Shown: positions 26,361 to 38,105 of the stretch, piece by piece
Numbering within the stretch: position 1 is the first letter of the stretch
How the letters are laid out: every line of letters begins with the position of its first letter
Origin: Scortum barcoo
Taxonomy: Eukaryota; Chordata; Actinopteri; Centrarchiformes; Terapontidae
Reading direction: 5' to 3'
Assembly: GCA_023238725.1 (NCBI GenBank)
Contig: CM041531.1
Coordinates: 19,118,643 to 19,182,642, forward strand
Length of the DNA stretch: 64,000 nt
The notes under the pieces: generated by a model
Databases searched by the model: none
What the model was told of the DNA's origin: nothing
The model's input: the letters and a program-made list of their open reading frames with translations, nothing else
Translations under genes and position numbers: made by a program

Positions 26361-27960
26361 AGTGATCCAAAAAAGCCCAGCTTGGTCTGTCATATGCAGA
26401 TATTTCTCTAGCCCAGGTGTTGTAGAAATTTCCAACTGTCTCCCCATGAGTATCATGTTGAGAAAGCAGCAGGTATGTTTTGGTCCTTTTTTGAGTTTGT
26501 TTTCACTGAAAGGCAGGGAGCTGTGCAGTGGGCCATACTTTAGCCAAACAGAAGCATTTTTAATCAAATAAAACAGCCATGATGTGACTCTCCATATGAC
26601 AACATATCTTAGGAACAATAGGCCAAATGCAGGATGGAGCTGTGATAATTAACAGTGCAACACTTTGATCCCTTTATTGTACTGTGTGTGTGAGTTCAGC
26701 CTTTGTTTAGCATTAACCATAATGCTGTTCCTTTTTTCTCACTTGTTAAACTGAAGGTGTACATCATGTGGATACAGTAAAGAAAGCACCGAAGCCACAA
26801 AAGACATTTTTAGCTGGTGACAAAATATAAAAAATGCACTCGGCCAGCTATTTGAGAAGCCCTTTTTTCCCCTAAAATCTTGAAACACTGCCTTTCTGAA
26901 GTGGCGTCCATCCAGCAGCAGTCATATCAGTCTGTGCCAGAGCTTAGCAGCTCAAATTATGGAATGCCACTTCTTCTTTACTGACTCCGCTTCACACGAG
27001 CCCATAATTTTCCCTCTTGTGTCATTGATGGACAACATGCTGTTGGTCAGTGTTTCACTCTTGTGTCTGTGTGTGTGTGTGTGTGTGTGTACAGCAGCCT
27101 TTTGCCAAGACATCCGACAGGCCCGGTCCATCTGTGTGTAAATGTTGACTCCCGGCGGAGCTGTGACTGTCACTCATTGCCCAGCCAGTGTAGTGCCAGG
27201 CATTGATCGCTTCATATATCTTGCTCTGTACTTCGCAAACCTTCATCAACAGATGCGGCTGCAGAATTGATTAGCAGCAAGTCAATGACCAAATCTCTTT
27301 GGAAACATTTTTATTTATGTGTGTGTTTATGTGGATAGCTTAGAGGGCCATTAGTGGGATTACCTTTGAGGCTTGGCTGAACAACAGATGTTCAAGGACG
27401 ACTCAATCAATTTGACTTACAAGAGGCTGCAGTTGCCGGAAACAAGTGATAAGTCTGTGAGGGGGGGGGAAAGGGTTAAATAAAAACAGCCCACTCTGGT
27501 GATACATAGGTACAGCAAAAGAACAGCAGAATTACAGTAGGCCCATTATTTAGAGTGAGATCACTGACAGGTCTCCAAAGACTAGAGCACAGTTCAAGAA
27601 TTGAAATCTTCTTGATGTTTACAAAATGATCAAAAGACTTGGTGGTGCAGCTTTTAGCACATTTAAGTTATTACTTCAATACACCCAGCATTTGTTATAT
27701 ACAAACACAGGTTTTTATTCAAGTTAATAAATTCTGCAAAAACTATATATCATATGTGCTTGGGTGTATGTTGAAAATCAGCAGAGAAACAAAGTTAGTC
27801 TGGTTATAATAACAATATAATAAATACATATAGCACAAAACATGTTTATTAAATGCATTTCAGTCCCAGCAAAACTGCATGTGTATAAGTGAAAGATTTT
27901 CAATATAAGCGGCGCGAGCATCCAGAAGGGCCCGTTTTAATTTGTGCAACGTAGTGCATT
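26361..27960. other. Gene desert with one microsatellite
   Basis: Nothing coding recognised. Contains a (GT)n run at 27068-27090 and a run of nine G at about 27463. Confidence 0.5.
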
Positions 27961-28760
27961 CAATTATACAAGCATCTATATTGAATTCAAATTAATGTTT
28001 GATATGGATATTTTTATTATATTTAAATAATCTCAATTCGGCACAAATGTATTATTTCTCAGAGAAGATCATGTTCTTTCATTCTTTTCAATTTTCGCCT
28101 TTCCTCTCATGAATCGAATAGTGAATAAATGTGTTGCAGAGACTCACGATCTGCCTTTCAAGTGCATGCTTATGCTTCCTTATCGGCAAACTTATTAAAA
28201 TGAAGTCAGAACACAAAATGGTATTTAAAAAGTTTAAGTGAAACAATTTGCATTGGGAGTGTGTGAAAATGCTAATGCATTCTTTCACTAAGCCTCACAA
28301 TCACTGTCATCCATTTCGAGCGCTGATTGTTTTCCACATGGATGCCTTCATTCATTATTGCAAAATTATAAACATAAAGAAGATCTCTGTATTAATATTT
28401 CTGCTTTTTGTAAAAGCTCAATCAACCATAATGTTCTAATTTTTTCTCTGTGAACCTCATTTTATATTATCGCACTACTCAAGGAATGGATGTCCCAAAA
28501 GGGATTTATTTCATTTATCAGGATTATTGAATTTAAATTAAACTAGACACTTACTGCAAGCTGAACAGAGGTACCTTATCCACTTAAAAGGTAGGCCTGC
28601 TCTTCACTGCTGTTTAGGAAAACACATTAGGCAGCAAATGCCTTTTGTTGGCTGAGCCTAGGTTACTGCATAATTCATTTGTTCATTAAGGAAAAGCGTT
28701 GAAAGTACTTGAGGTAAGTGGAAAAGGTCATGTGTTGAATGGATCTTTAATTAAGCTACT
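27961..28760. promoter_or_regulatory. Candidate conserved noncoding element C
   Basis: Long repeat-free AT-rich block without open frames of note, containing many ATTA/TAAT cores and a TGCATAATTCATTTG octamer-like stretch near 28667. May be two neighbouring elements. Confidence 0.3.
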
Positions 28761-29577
28761 TTACAACCACAGTTACACGACTGATGACATATGCATCATG
28801 TTTGTTTACATGCAAAATTAGTGTGCGTAAAGACAATGTTAAGTATGGGAGAAATGATGGAAAAGAGTTAGGCGAGGATGATCTGACCCAATTGTTTAAA
28901 ATGAAATATAATAGCCTCCAAAAATGTTACTGTGTGTGTATAATGTGCATAATGCTATTATTTAAATATTTTATAAATAACTCTTTTACACAGAGAAATT
29001 GCCTATGAGTTTCATAAAATAATTGTTTCAGAAGATCAAACCATTGAAAAACACAAGTATGGAGAGATTTTTAAGAGCCTGTCTGTTATTCTTGCATCCA
29101 GCAGCAGATGGCAGGCTGTTTCCACTGAAGAACCATCTCCCGACGCTACCACATGCTGAACTTCTGTACCCCCGCTGCTGTGATGTTGGCTTCCCAGACC
29201 TTCGCTGCTCTTGCCTGTGAAATGCATTCCCATTAAAAAGGCATTTTTAAAGCCAACACCAGTGCTATAACAATCATCTCCCCAAAGCCAAGCCTCCACA
29301 CCCGGGAGCTCGGCACTGCCACACAGGCAGACATGTGGCGGCTGCCACAAACAAAGGCCCCGTACTCTCCTCCCCATTCCTCTTCCCTAAGTCTCCACAT
29401 GGTTACAGGCCGGCCTGCCAGGGGCAATTACACCCACAGCCCAGTGTGTGAGGTCTCACAGAGACCCCAATCACCACTAACAAGATCAAGGCAAACTCCC
29501 TATCACATGCACAATATACAAACACACATACACCTGCGTGTGTGTTTGCAAAAAGTGTGTCCCCTCTTTCTTCACTC
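28761..29577. other. Gene desert, nothing assigned
   Basis: The 113-codon minus-strand open frame at 29036-29377 has no recognisable domain, splice context or family similarity. Confidence 0.45.
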
Positions 29578-29605
29578 AACTCTCTCTCTCTCTCTCTCTC
29601 TCTCC
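29578..29605. repeat. (TC)n microsatellite
   Basis: About 13 TC units; explains the leucine/serine run of the open frame crossing it. Confidence 0.9.
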
Positions 29606-30349
29606 CTGGCTCGCTCTGAAATCATAACACATTTTGAGTGGCTGTGGAAAGTACATAGCTTTTTTAAGAACAACAAAAATAACAGGGTGACAATCACAAT
29701 GTCAGACGTGGCTGTCTCATTTCACTGTATGTCACCAAGTTCAGCACTTTGTCTTGGTGACACTGCAGTCGAAATACATCAACATGGTTTACTGTTGTAC
29801 ATGAAACATACAGTATAGAGCATATATTTAGATTGCAGTCACATGACCAGCTGAAACCAAAAAAGACACGTTCGCTCATGGAAAGTAGGGCTTAGTTTTA
29901 GCCACGCTATCGTATGAAGAAGTATTTTTACAATTCACATTGTTGCTATGTTGCCGTGTTGGCTGTTCCCTGTCATGTAACAAGTACTAACATTTGTTTA
30001 AACCTTGTGCGAGTTGTTCTGTAAGAGTTGGTGTCACTTTTTCAAGCACAGTAAGTATCAGATTTTAACAGCACACTCTAAATTTGTTGCGTCTGAATCA
30101 TTTACTGTTGGTAACAAAGGCGTAAATTTTACCCTCCTCATTCGGCCCGGCTGATGCGGAAAGGCTGGATGGTTGACCGGTAAGAGAAACCGTACCCCTG
30201 TAACCTGATACAGTCACCAATACCCATGAGGCCGTGTTTCATGCGGCAAGCATCCTCAGCGCAGGTTCACATGCCTCCTATGATACCTCAGTGAGAGCCC
30301 ATGCTTCATGTCCTCACACCAAGCACTGATGTGGCAGCTTGCTAAATAA
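29606..30349. other. Gene desert, nothing assigned
   Basis: No coding exon, RNA gene or named repeat recognised. Confidence 0.45.
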
Positions 30350-30700
30350 TTTGTGCTTTTTTACCGGGGTCATTGGATAGAGAATCTGGCCGCTGAATAA
30401 TTAATCGAGACACAATCTAAGCTGCCGACTTCTGTTTCCTCCTCGTTTCAGCCAGATTGTCTGCCACTGTCCCCCGCATTCATAGCAACTCGCCGTCTAA
30501 TTCATCTGGACTGGAACCGCCATCACAATATTGCTAGGCAGACTGGTGTCAGGAAGAGCATGTCCTGAGCATGACCCAGAGGATCTTGAAAAAGAAAACC
30601 ACACACAGCTGCAGAATCTATTTTCATTTTGGGGATAAAAATAAAACAAAAGCCTATTACCACCGTGGCTTTGTTTAGCTACATAATTGCTTTTCATTAT
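30350..30700. promoter_or_regulatory. Candidate conserved noncoding element D
   Basis: Unique stretch with TAATTAATC at 30398-30406, CAGCTGC, a TCTAATTCATC word and a CACAATATTG (C/EBP- or SOX-like) word within 300 bp. No repeats. Confidence 0.35.
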
Positions 30701-30984
30701 TCAGTGCACAGTTGATACCCACAGTGTAGGTTGAAAGAGGCGCAGTTGTTCGAGTGCAGCTGAAAATGAGATCTTTTATTGATACTGCTGTGTCTCAGAT
30801 CTGATTCTTACAAATGCTGAGTGATAAAACTGGAGCCTGATTGTCTGTCTGTCTCCGTGAATACTAATGCCACTCTTCAGACTGTTAGGTAGGCCCGAGG
30901 TTGGACGACCAGACTCGTTACAGAAGGATTTCCCATTCAGCGCGTCGAACCGGCTGCAAAATCTGGGGCGGACAAAATGAACAA

Positions 30985-31220
30985 GTTATGCAAATCGTAA
31001 CTCTCACTTTAAGGAATCGTTCAGCGTTTTGGGAAATAAGCTTATTAGCTGTCTGGCGGAGAGTTAGAGGAGAAGATCAATACCGCTGTCATGTCTGTAA
31101 ATATGAGGCAGCTGGTTAGCAGAAAGACTGGAAACAGGGGGAAACAGCTAGTCTTCCTCTTAAGTATGTATGTAATAAAATCCATCTATCAGCAGTGTTG
31201 AAACTCCCTAATTAAAGCTG
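30985..31220 (+). repeat. Teleost interspersed repeat, plus-strand copy
   Basis: Diagnostic blocks TTTGGGAAATAAGCTTATT, GAGAGTTAGAGGAGAAGATC, CTGTAAATATGAGGCAGC, GGTTAGC, AAGACTGGAAACAGGGGGAA and ACAGCTAG follow in the order seen in a family common in percomorph genomes. No encoded protein. Confidence 0.75.
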
Positions 31221-32034
31221 GTGTAGCAACTTTGGAGAGACAAGCAAGAATATCTAGATTTTGAAAGTATCCACCTGAAAAAAATCCCAGCTGTTCCCTT
31301 ACGGCCTCCCACCAAAACGTACAAACGTACACTGCCTGACTGCTGGAGGACAGAGCATTGGGGAGAGGAGAGGAGTGCATCGTTATCATCGCTACCCATA
31401 TTCAGCTTCCTCTTGTCTCACGTGTAAGAAAACACCTAACATCTAACTAAAAATGGAAGGAATTTGTCTGTCTGTCCCCTCGACTATCACGACAACTGTT
31501 CAGTGGGTGGTTCTTGAGAAGCAACAGCGGATGCCAAACAATTGGCCCGCTGACAATACTTACAGTACATAATTAACGTAAACAAACAAGGCTATTGTTA
31601 GTACTCATAGCTGTCAAGCTAATATGTTAGTACTGGGAAATTTTATTGAAAACTGAGTTGATGCAGTAACATCACTGGCTGACGATACTACGTTTCTTTT
31701 CTTGCTGTCAGTGACACATTAATGAAAGTGAATTTTGAAGTGGACTCATAACATATTATAATACGTTGTATAATAGCCTTGCAGACAAAGTGTGCACAGG
31801 TGACTAGGCAGGCTCATTATAGGCCTGCAACAGCCATGGATACAGGATTTTGTGTGTGTGTGTCAGAGCATTTGATTTATTGGTTGCTGTTGGGATACAA
31901 ATAGATTATTAACAAATATAACAAAAAGTGCCTCTGAAATAAAGGCCTATCCTAGCTTTAATATATTATATCTTGTTGGGTTAATCTATACAAAAAAGTG
32001 TAAAAATAAGAATTGGCCATATTATGGTATATTA
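31221..32034. other. Gene desert between repeat copies
   Basis: About 31450-31520 (GTCTGTCTGTCCCCTCGAC...CACGACAACTGTTCAG) resembles a fragment of another common teleost repeat. The remainder is unassigned. Confidence 0.4.
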
Positions 32035-32135
32035 GGATTTTATTTATACAGTCCGACATCACAATATCCCACATTTCCCTCAAGGGGCTTTACATTCTGC
32101 AAACAACATCCTCTATTGTTCCATTTGAGTACAGA
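32035..32135 (+). repeat. Teleost repeat fragment
   Basis: TTTTATTTATACAG...CCTCAAGGGGCTTTACA matches the layout of a widespread teleost repeat as I know it. Degraded. Confidence 0.55.
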
Positions 32136-32164
32136 TTAAACAAATAAGATACAATATTTTTATT

Positions 32165-32330
32165 AGTGAGCTTTAGAGGCTCTGGTAGTTGGGTTTTGTT
32201 ACCCATGAATAGAAACAGGTTAGCGGTTTCCACCTATTTCCAGTCTTGTGCTAAGCTAAGCTAACTGTCTGCAGGCTGTAGCTTCATATTTACCAGATAG
32301 ATATGAGAGTATGATCTGTCTTCTATCTAA
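32165..32330 (-). repeat. Teleost interspersed repeat, minus-strand copy
   Basis: Reverse-complement copy of the 30985 element: AGTGAGCTTTAGAGG, CTATTTCCAGTCTT, TGCTAAGCTAAGCTAAC and GTAGCTTCATATTTACC mirror the plus copy. The pair lies about 1 kb apart in inverted orientation. Confidence 0.75.
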
Positions 32331-34374
32331 GCTAATGTTTAACTGTTGCTTTAACTACCACTGAAATTCCCTCAAACAAGGCACTTCTGTTTGCAGTCAT
32401 CTTTACATTCTGGCAATTTTCTACATTTGATTCTATGAAAATGTGTAAATCCATATTGCAGTCCTTGCCTGGATAAACATACGGTATGCCTAAAAAAACA
32501 CATAAAAATAAAGCACCTTTATTAAAAACGGCTCACAGCATCTTGAATACTTATGCGCTGAGCATGACTGGCCTCAGTGAGAATCACATTTCTAAACCTG
32601 GCAGTTTTAGTGGCATGCTAGCGGTATCGTCACTGGGAAATCGGACACCAACGGCCAGGCCAGTGTCATCGAGGCTTAGCTACATTATTTTGGCCACCCG
32701 AACCAAGACTCTGACTCTTGCATGAGCATTCCTCAAATACTTTCCCATCACTGCAAATCCCCCCTCACTCACACACTCATCACCGATGGCTTTCCACATG
32801 TGTGTGAATCCTCACATTGATTTACTCTCATATTTTCTCCATCTTCGGTTGTTTCTAGAAGAAGTGGTGTGTGACCAGGGCAGGTTCCTCTGGATAATGC
32901 CCAAACATGGTTGTCAGGGTGTGTGTCCCTTCGGAGCAGGCATGAGCGATACGGCTATAAGTCTGAGGCACACAGTAAAAAGGACAGTAAGAGACAGAGC
33001 TCTTTAAAAAAAATACACCAAGACAGGAAGAATGACACTTAGCCCTTAATCATCTCTGTGTCTGCAGGGATCCCCTGTACTTTTGTGTCTATTGCAGATA
33101 ATGGTCTTTCCTTACTTGACAGCATGTCTTTGCCGAGCCAGAGCTCTGTAACCAATGCTTAAGTGTATCAGGGTGACAAAGCGTTGCTAGATTCGGTGGT
33201 GTCACGGCTCATCATGTAGTGACATTGCTGACAGCTGTGGTGTTAAGACAGGGAGGCTGTTGAATGGAGTCAGAATAGATTCGAGTGCAGTAGACCCAAC
33301 TTCCATAACAATGCCTTTCCCGATGATCATGCTGCAATATGCAATCCAACAACACCAGCTGTAACCACTGGAAGACAGGGAGGGGAAGTAATGGAAATCT
33401 TAGAGTGCAAACCAAAACGCTGCTTCAGTTATTGGAATGCATGGATGCTTGTGTTTCAGGAGAAAAACCAGAGGCAAAAGGAGTACAAGTATGACAACGT
33501 TTTTTTGTGGGATAGATCTCTCACGCGCTATAGTGGCTGGCAGGCTGTCCAAGTGTACTGGCTCCCTCCTCAGAAAAAGAGGTAGGGAAAAGTCCCAGCC
33601 ATCAGATATAACCGCACCATCTTGAATCTGTCCAATCCCATCAGTCCTCTTCTGTGAGCCTGTCGGAGGGGACGCGTCCTTGCCAGGTCCTCGACTGGCT
33701 TTGAGGGACTTCCTGTTTGTTGAAAACAGTACCGACAAATTGTATAATGACAAATGGTGGCCCAAACATCGTGGGAGCATGCCGTCTCGGGACCTCAAAC
33801 TCAGTTGCAACTAATTTTGCCTCAACCCCAAAACAAGCAAAACAACATGACAATGACCAGGCTTTGTCTGTTTCCATGCAAAAATGAGTCGCTGAGGTTT
33901 GGCTAGATCTGAAGAGAGCTATACTTTAGAAAGTTATCCACTTTCCGCCGGGCTGCGAACAGTTTTTAGAATAATTGCATTCAGCATAACCAAGAAATAC
34001 ACATTTTATTCCACCTTCATGCATTTAGGTCATTTGTACAAACTGAAGCTGAGGGCAAAGCACTCAGTTTGGCGCCATGGTGTTTGAGAGACCTCACTCC
34101 TAACTGGATTCCAGTGTTTATGCTGCTGATCAGGACCCTGGATTAGATTACTGTCATCCTCTATTAGGGTTTAAGACGGAAAGAAATACTAATGTTAAAG
34201 AGCGATGTTCTCAGTCATCTTTCCATCGAGCTGTATCAAATGATACAGTCTTGCCTGTGTGCTGTTAATATCTTGAAATCTATCCTTATTTAGAGTGTGT
34301 GAGAAGAATAGTCTGGTTTTGACACTTTGGGAGAAATGGTTATTTCCCCCCTCACATCCTTAGATGAAAACATC
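32331..34374. other. Gene desert, nothing assigned
   Basis: Several open frames overlap on both strands (including a 136-codon one at 33400-33810, minus) but none shows a domain or splice context. Confidence 0.45.
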
Positions 34375-34455
34375 ACATCACTCTCATGTTTGTGTGTTAC
34401 TGTAAGTTAGAGGTTAGCTTAGTAAAGCATAAAGCCTGGAAGCAAGGGGAGAGAG
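34375..34455 (+). repeat. Fragment of the same repeat family as 30985
   Basis: GGTTAGCTTAG...AGCATAAAGCCTGGAAGCA.GGGGAGAGAGC corresponds to the central block of the family; heavily decayed. Confidence 0.5.
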
Positions 34456-34844
34456 CAAACATCAACTCACACATAACCAGTAATGGACAGTAATGTATTA
34501 CTTAGTAAAGTATAACAGTGAAGTGATAACTGCTGAGCGACTGCTGTCTTATCAAATTTGATTAAGGACTGATATCAGTTTGTGTGTTCAGTGGACCAAC
34601 TTGAATGGCTTCAGAGTTAGCTGCCAAATAGGCAGAAATGCACTGCTATTCCAAGGTTTTTCTGTTGTGTTTTCTTTGCTGGCATGTTAATGATAGCCAT
34701 TAGTAGGCCCATATTCAAGAATCAGCTGGTTAAGAGTCACGATATGCGTGAACGTGATTTCAGTTGATGCTTGAGCTCTTGATTGCCAGTTAACACCTCC
34801 AAACTGGAGCCTGGGTGCTTGTTTCACATCACGTTTTGTATTTC

Positions 34845-35520
34845 TTGTCTTTTGAAATACAGAGGAACTGATATATGCATTCAGCAGATCTGGAATTGCT
34901 AACAGAGCTGTCCTGAGTAATGAAGGTAATGTGCGAGTAACAAACCGATTTATATTTACTGTGGAGTAATCAGAGGGATAAACTCTCTGATAGGCAAGTT
35001 AACTCAACAAGAGAGCAAAGAAGTGTATTTCTCAAAATGTCAAACAATTCCTCAAATTGAACATCAAAGATATCGCTTCAAAATGCCAAACATTACACAT
35101 AATTAATCGCTTCTCCTTAGCCCATCACACCACAACCTCCTTATGGCAAATCGTCCATCGTCAGAGGCCCCATGTATGCTTAAACAGGCCTCTGTAATGA
35201 TGTTGCTGACCGTGTGCTTATATTTGGCTGCTCAACTTTGTCGCTGAACTGTAATGAATGTTGTGGTAATCTATTTCATCCTCCGACCATTAGCAGGCTG
35301 TGAACACTCTCTAATACCAGTCTGGGCCTCATTTTCCAGGCCTCTGATCGCGCTGAGCAGTGGGCACCTAATTCGCTCAATGAAATGGGGCTCGCGATTA
35401 CTGAGGCAGAGATTTGATATATCACAGAAAATTAGGTCGATTTTAATAAACTATCCATCCCACATAGTAGTCCACATATGCCTACGGTGGAGGAGGGGCT
35501 GTTTTGCCAGAGGGAGGACT
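34845..35520. promoter_or_regulatory. Candidate conserved noncoding element E
   Basis: Long unique stretch with GATATATGCATTCAGC, a GTCCTGAGTAATGAAGG stretch, ACCTAATTCGCTC and TTTTAATAAAC words. No microsatellite or known repeat. Confidence 0.3.
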
Positions 35521-37784
35521 AGTTGTGTTAATGCGTGTATTAGAGGATGGGGATGAATGGTGGAGGAGGAGGTGGAGGGTGGATTGGCGTTGGGGGTGCC
35601 CCCACTCAAATAAGGGATGTCAGCACTTCCTAGCTGCTCAGTGACTCTGGAGTCCTTGTAAACAGGAGCAATTAAGGTTTTGGCTTTATCTTTTGTCATC
35701 TTAATGGGCCACGCGGACCTCCACATCTACATAATCTATATTCACAGCTTCCTGGACCTCCCAAAAAGCCAGTGGTCCTTCCGCTGGCACACAGCGACCT
35801 GTCACACAATGCACAAGTAAATAAAATATGAGTTAGTACATTTTCACCATGTAGCACAGGGTGTATTTTACTTTTACGGCAGCATATTTTGCTCATGATG
35901 GAGGGCGAGCGCGAAAGAAGTGGAAATACCTCCATAAATCATGCCTGCGTTGTACCTCAAAAATAGTGCTCACATGATAAATGCGAGTTTACTGGAAGCA
36001 TTTTAACTTTGAACAATGAGCTTGTGTGTGTGTGTGTGTATGTCTGTGTGTGACAAATCTGGAAGCATTTTATGGTCAGCCGCAGAGGCCTCTGTGATTG
36101 GACAAGCTATGTCACTCCTGGTCTTAAAAGGCTTTGCACAACAGCGAGGGCATCCGCGAGTCATCCCGCCATTTGTGGGATGAGAAATTCCACAAGATTC
36201 ACCACACAGCTCGTTTCTATCCAAACTGCTTATTCTATCTGCACGCTCTTACTGACACATGATTCAGCTCAGTGATTTGTGATTGCTGCCCATAATCAAT
36301 ACCCATGGCTTTCTGGAGCTTCACACTGACTAATCTGGAAATGGATTTGTCAGTGTTACAGGATGATAGCTCTGAATCACATCACAAACACTGTGATGTG
36401 TGTATATTACTGTGAGTCAGGCACTCAGGGAACTACAGCTTGTGAACTATGAACTTCATCATTTTGCTGTATGAATGACAGACAGGGTAAAGATACACCC
36501 GTGGCAAAGGTCGCACATTCGCTAGCTTCACCTCAGCGATAACTAGATTTACAGTCCCATTACGTTTTATCTCTAGGACGGATCTCTGTTGTGACACTAC
36601 CAGTGGTTTCCTCTCTATTCTCTGTTCTACCAGTGCTGGAATAGACTTTAACTACAGGCTTAAAGCTGACACCTTCAAGAAAAACATCACACACTAATAA
36701 CTTTTCGAAAGTTTAAATGGTGATTTCTTTCTTAAACATACATTTTTAGTGCCACTTGGGGCTGCGCAACAAGCTGTTAACACAAAACTGACATATAAAC
36801 CTTTTAAAGTTGATACGTGTGTTTAATGTGTAAGCAAATAGTTGCATATTTACACATCCTGAAGTCAGGGAGCAACATTAGCATTCATTTGGAGTTGTGT
36901 TTCCTACCACCTAACCAGCATTAACTCTCATTTTAGCTCTGTTTTGTTCTCCACCAACTCCAGAGGGAAATATCTGTCTCTTTAGCTGCTAAATGCACCA
37001 CTGTGCTAGAAAGTTTCGTAGATATACAGACTGATATTCTGTGGTTTAGTCACTGTAAGCAAAACACCTTCCACCTAACTGTCCATCGCTGTTCACATGG
37101 CAGTCCTGATTAGAGCAGATTTAATAATGGTTATTAAAGAGATATAATTGAATCACTATGGCTCAAGCTATCACAATCTCTACAAGGGTTTGCTTTGATT
37201 TCCATTTTTTGATTAATGGTAAAGCTTATTTTGCATGAACTGAATTGGAATTTGCACTGGGAGAGTAGGCGAAATACCAAACTTGTCATAGTGCTGAAAG
37301 AGGAAGCTATTGACGACTTATACAACCTTAATTAAAAACTGTGGACAATTATTAATCCCAGTGAAACGCAATGCATGTGAAATCATGAAAAGGATTATGG
37401 GGAGGTATTTAGGTAAAGTCTTACTAAACAAATCATAGTTCTGTAGTCAGGATAATGGACAGTCAGCAATGTAAAAAAGCTATGTATTATAAAGTAACGC
37501 AGGGTAGATACATAATTATGTAAGAGCAGGTAAGAGAGAAGATAAGAATAGGAAGAATTTAAAATTTAAAGTAATTTTTCATAGATACAGTTTTGAAATG
37601 AAAAATCACTCATGTAATATGTTTACATATTCCTTAATGGATGTTTGAGGGTTTGTATAAGCTCTGTAGAGTGGCACACAGGGCTCTCTGAATTCTTCAT
37701 ATCACCACATTGCTCCTTCCGTATTTCACAAACCCATTCTAAACACCCCCCTCCTCTCCCCATTCAAGATAAATATGAAACCAA
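35521..37784. other. Gene desert, nothing assigned
   Basis: Contains a short TG run near 36024-36039. No gene or named repeat recognised. Confidence 0.45.
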
Positions 37785-38105
37785 AAGGAGAAATTCATGC
37801 TTGAAGCAAGGCAACTAATCTCCCTCTTGCCTGTTTCACTCCTCTGTGTTTAATTGATAGAAATTGCACGCATCAAAGAAAACGCACACTGAGATTTAAT
37901 GGGCATAAAATGGACATTAGCATTTTAAAGAGGTGGATTAACACATTAATCCGGGCAATTTTCATCCAGCACTTCCAATGAGATCGTCACAGCGCGCAGG
38001 CTCCTAATGGGGCTTAACTGGCTTTCTGCTTTAGTGCTGCTCTCAGGGATAACACCAAAACTTTTAGTTTTTGGAGAGGGAAAAACGAAGGGGACTTAAT
38101 TTGTG
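37785..38105. promoter_or_regulatory. Candidate conserved noncoding element F
   Basis: Contains an inverted pair of bicoid-class (Otx/Pitx-type) cores, GGATTA at 37935-37940 and TAATCC at 37947-37952, with CAATTTTCATCC and CTAATGGGG words in a repeat-free block. Confidence 0.38.

Noticed and set aside
29333..29818. 161-codon plus open frame
   Set aside because: Crosses a TC microsatellite and shows no domain or conserved motif.
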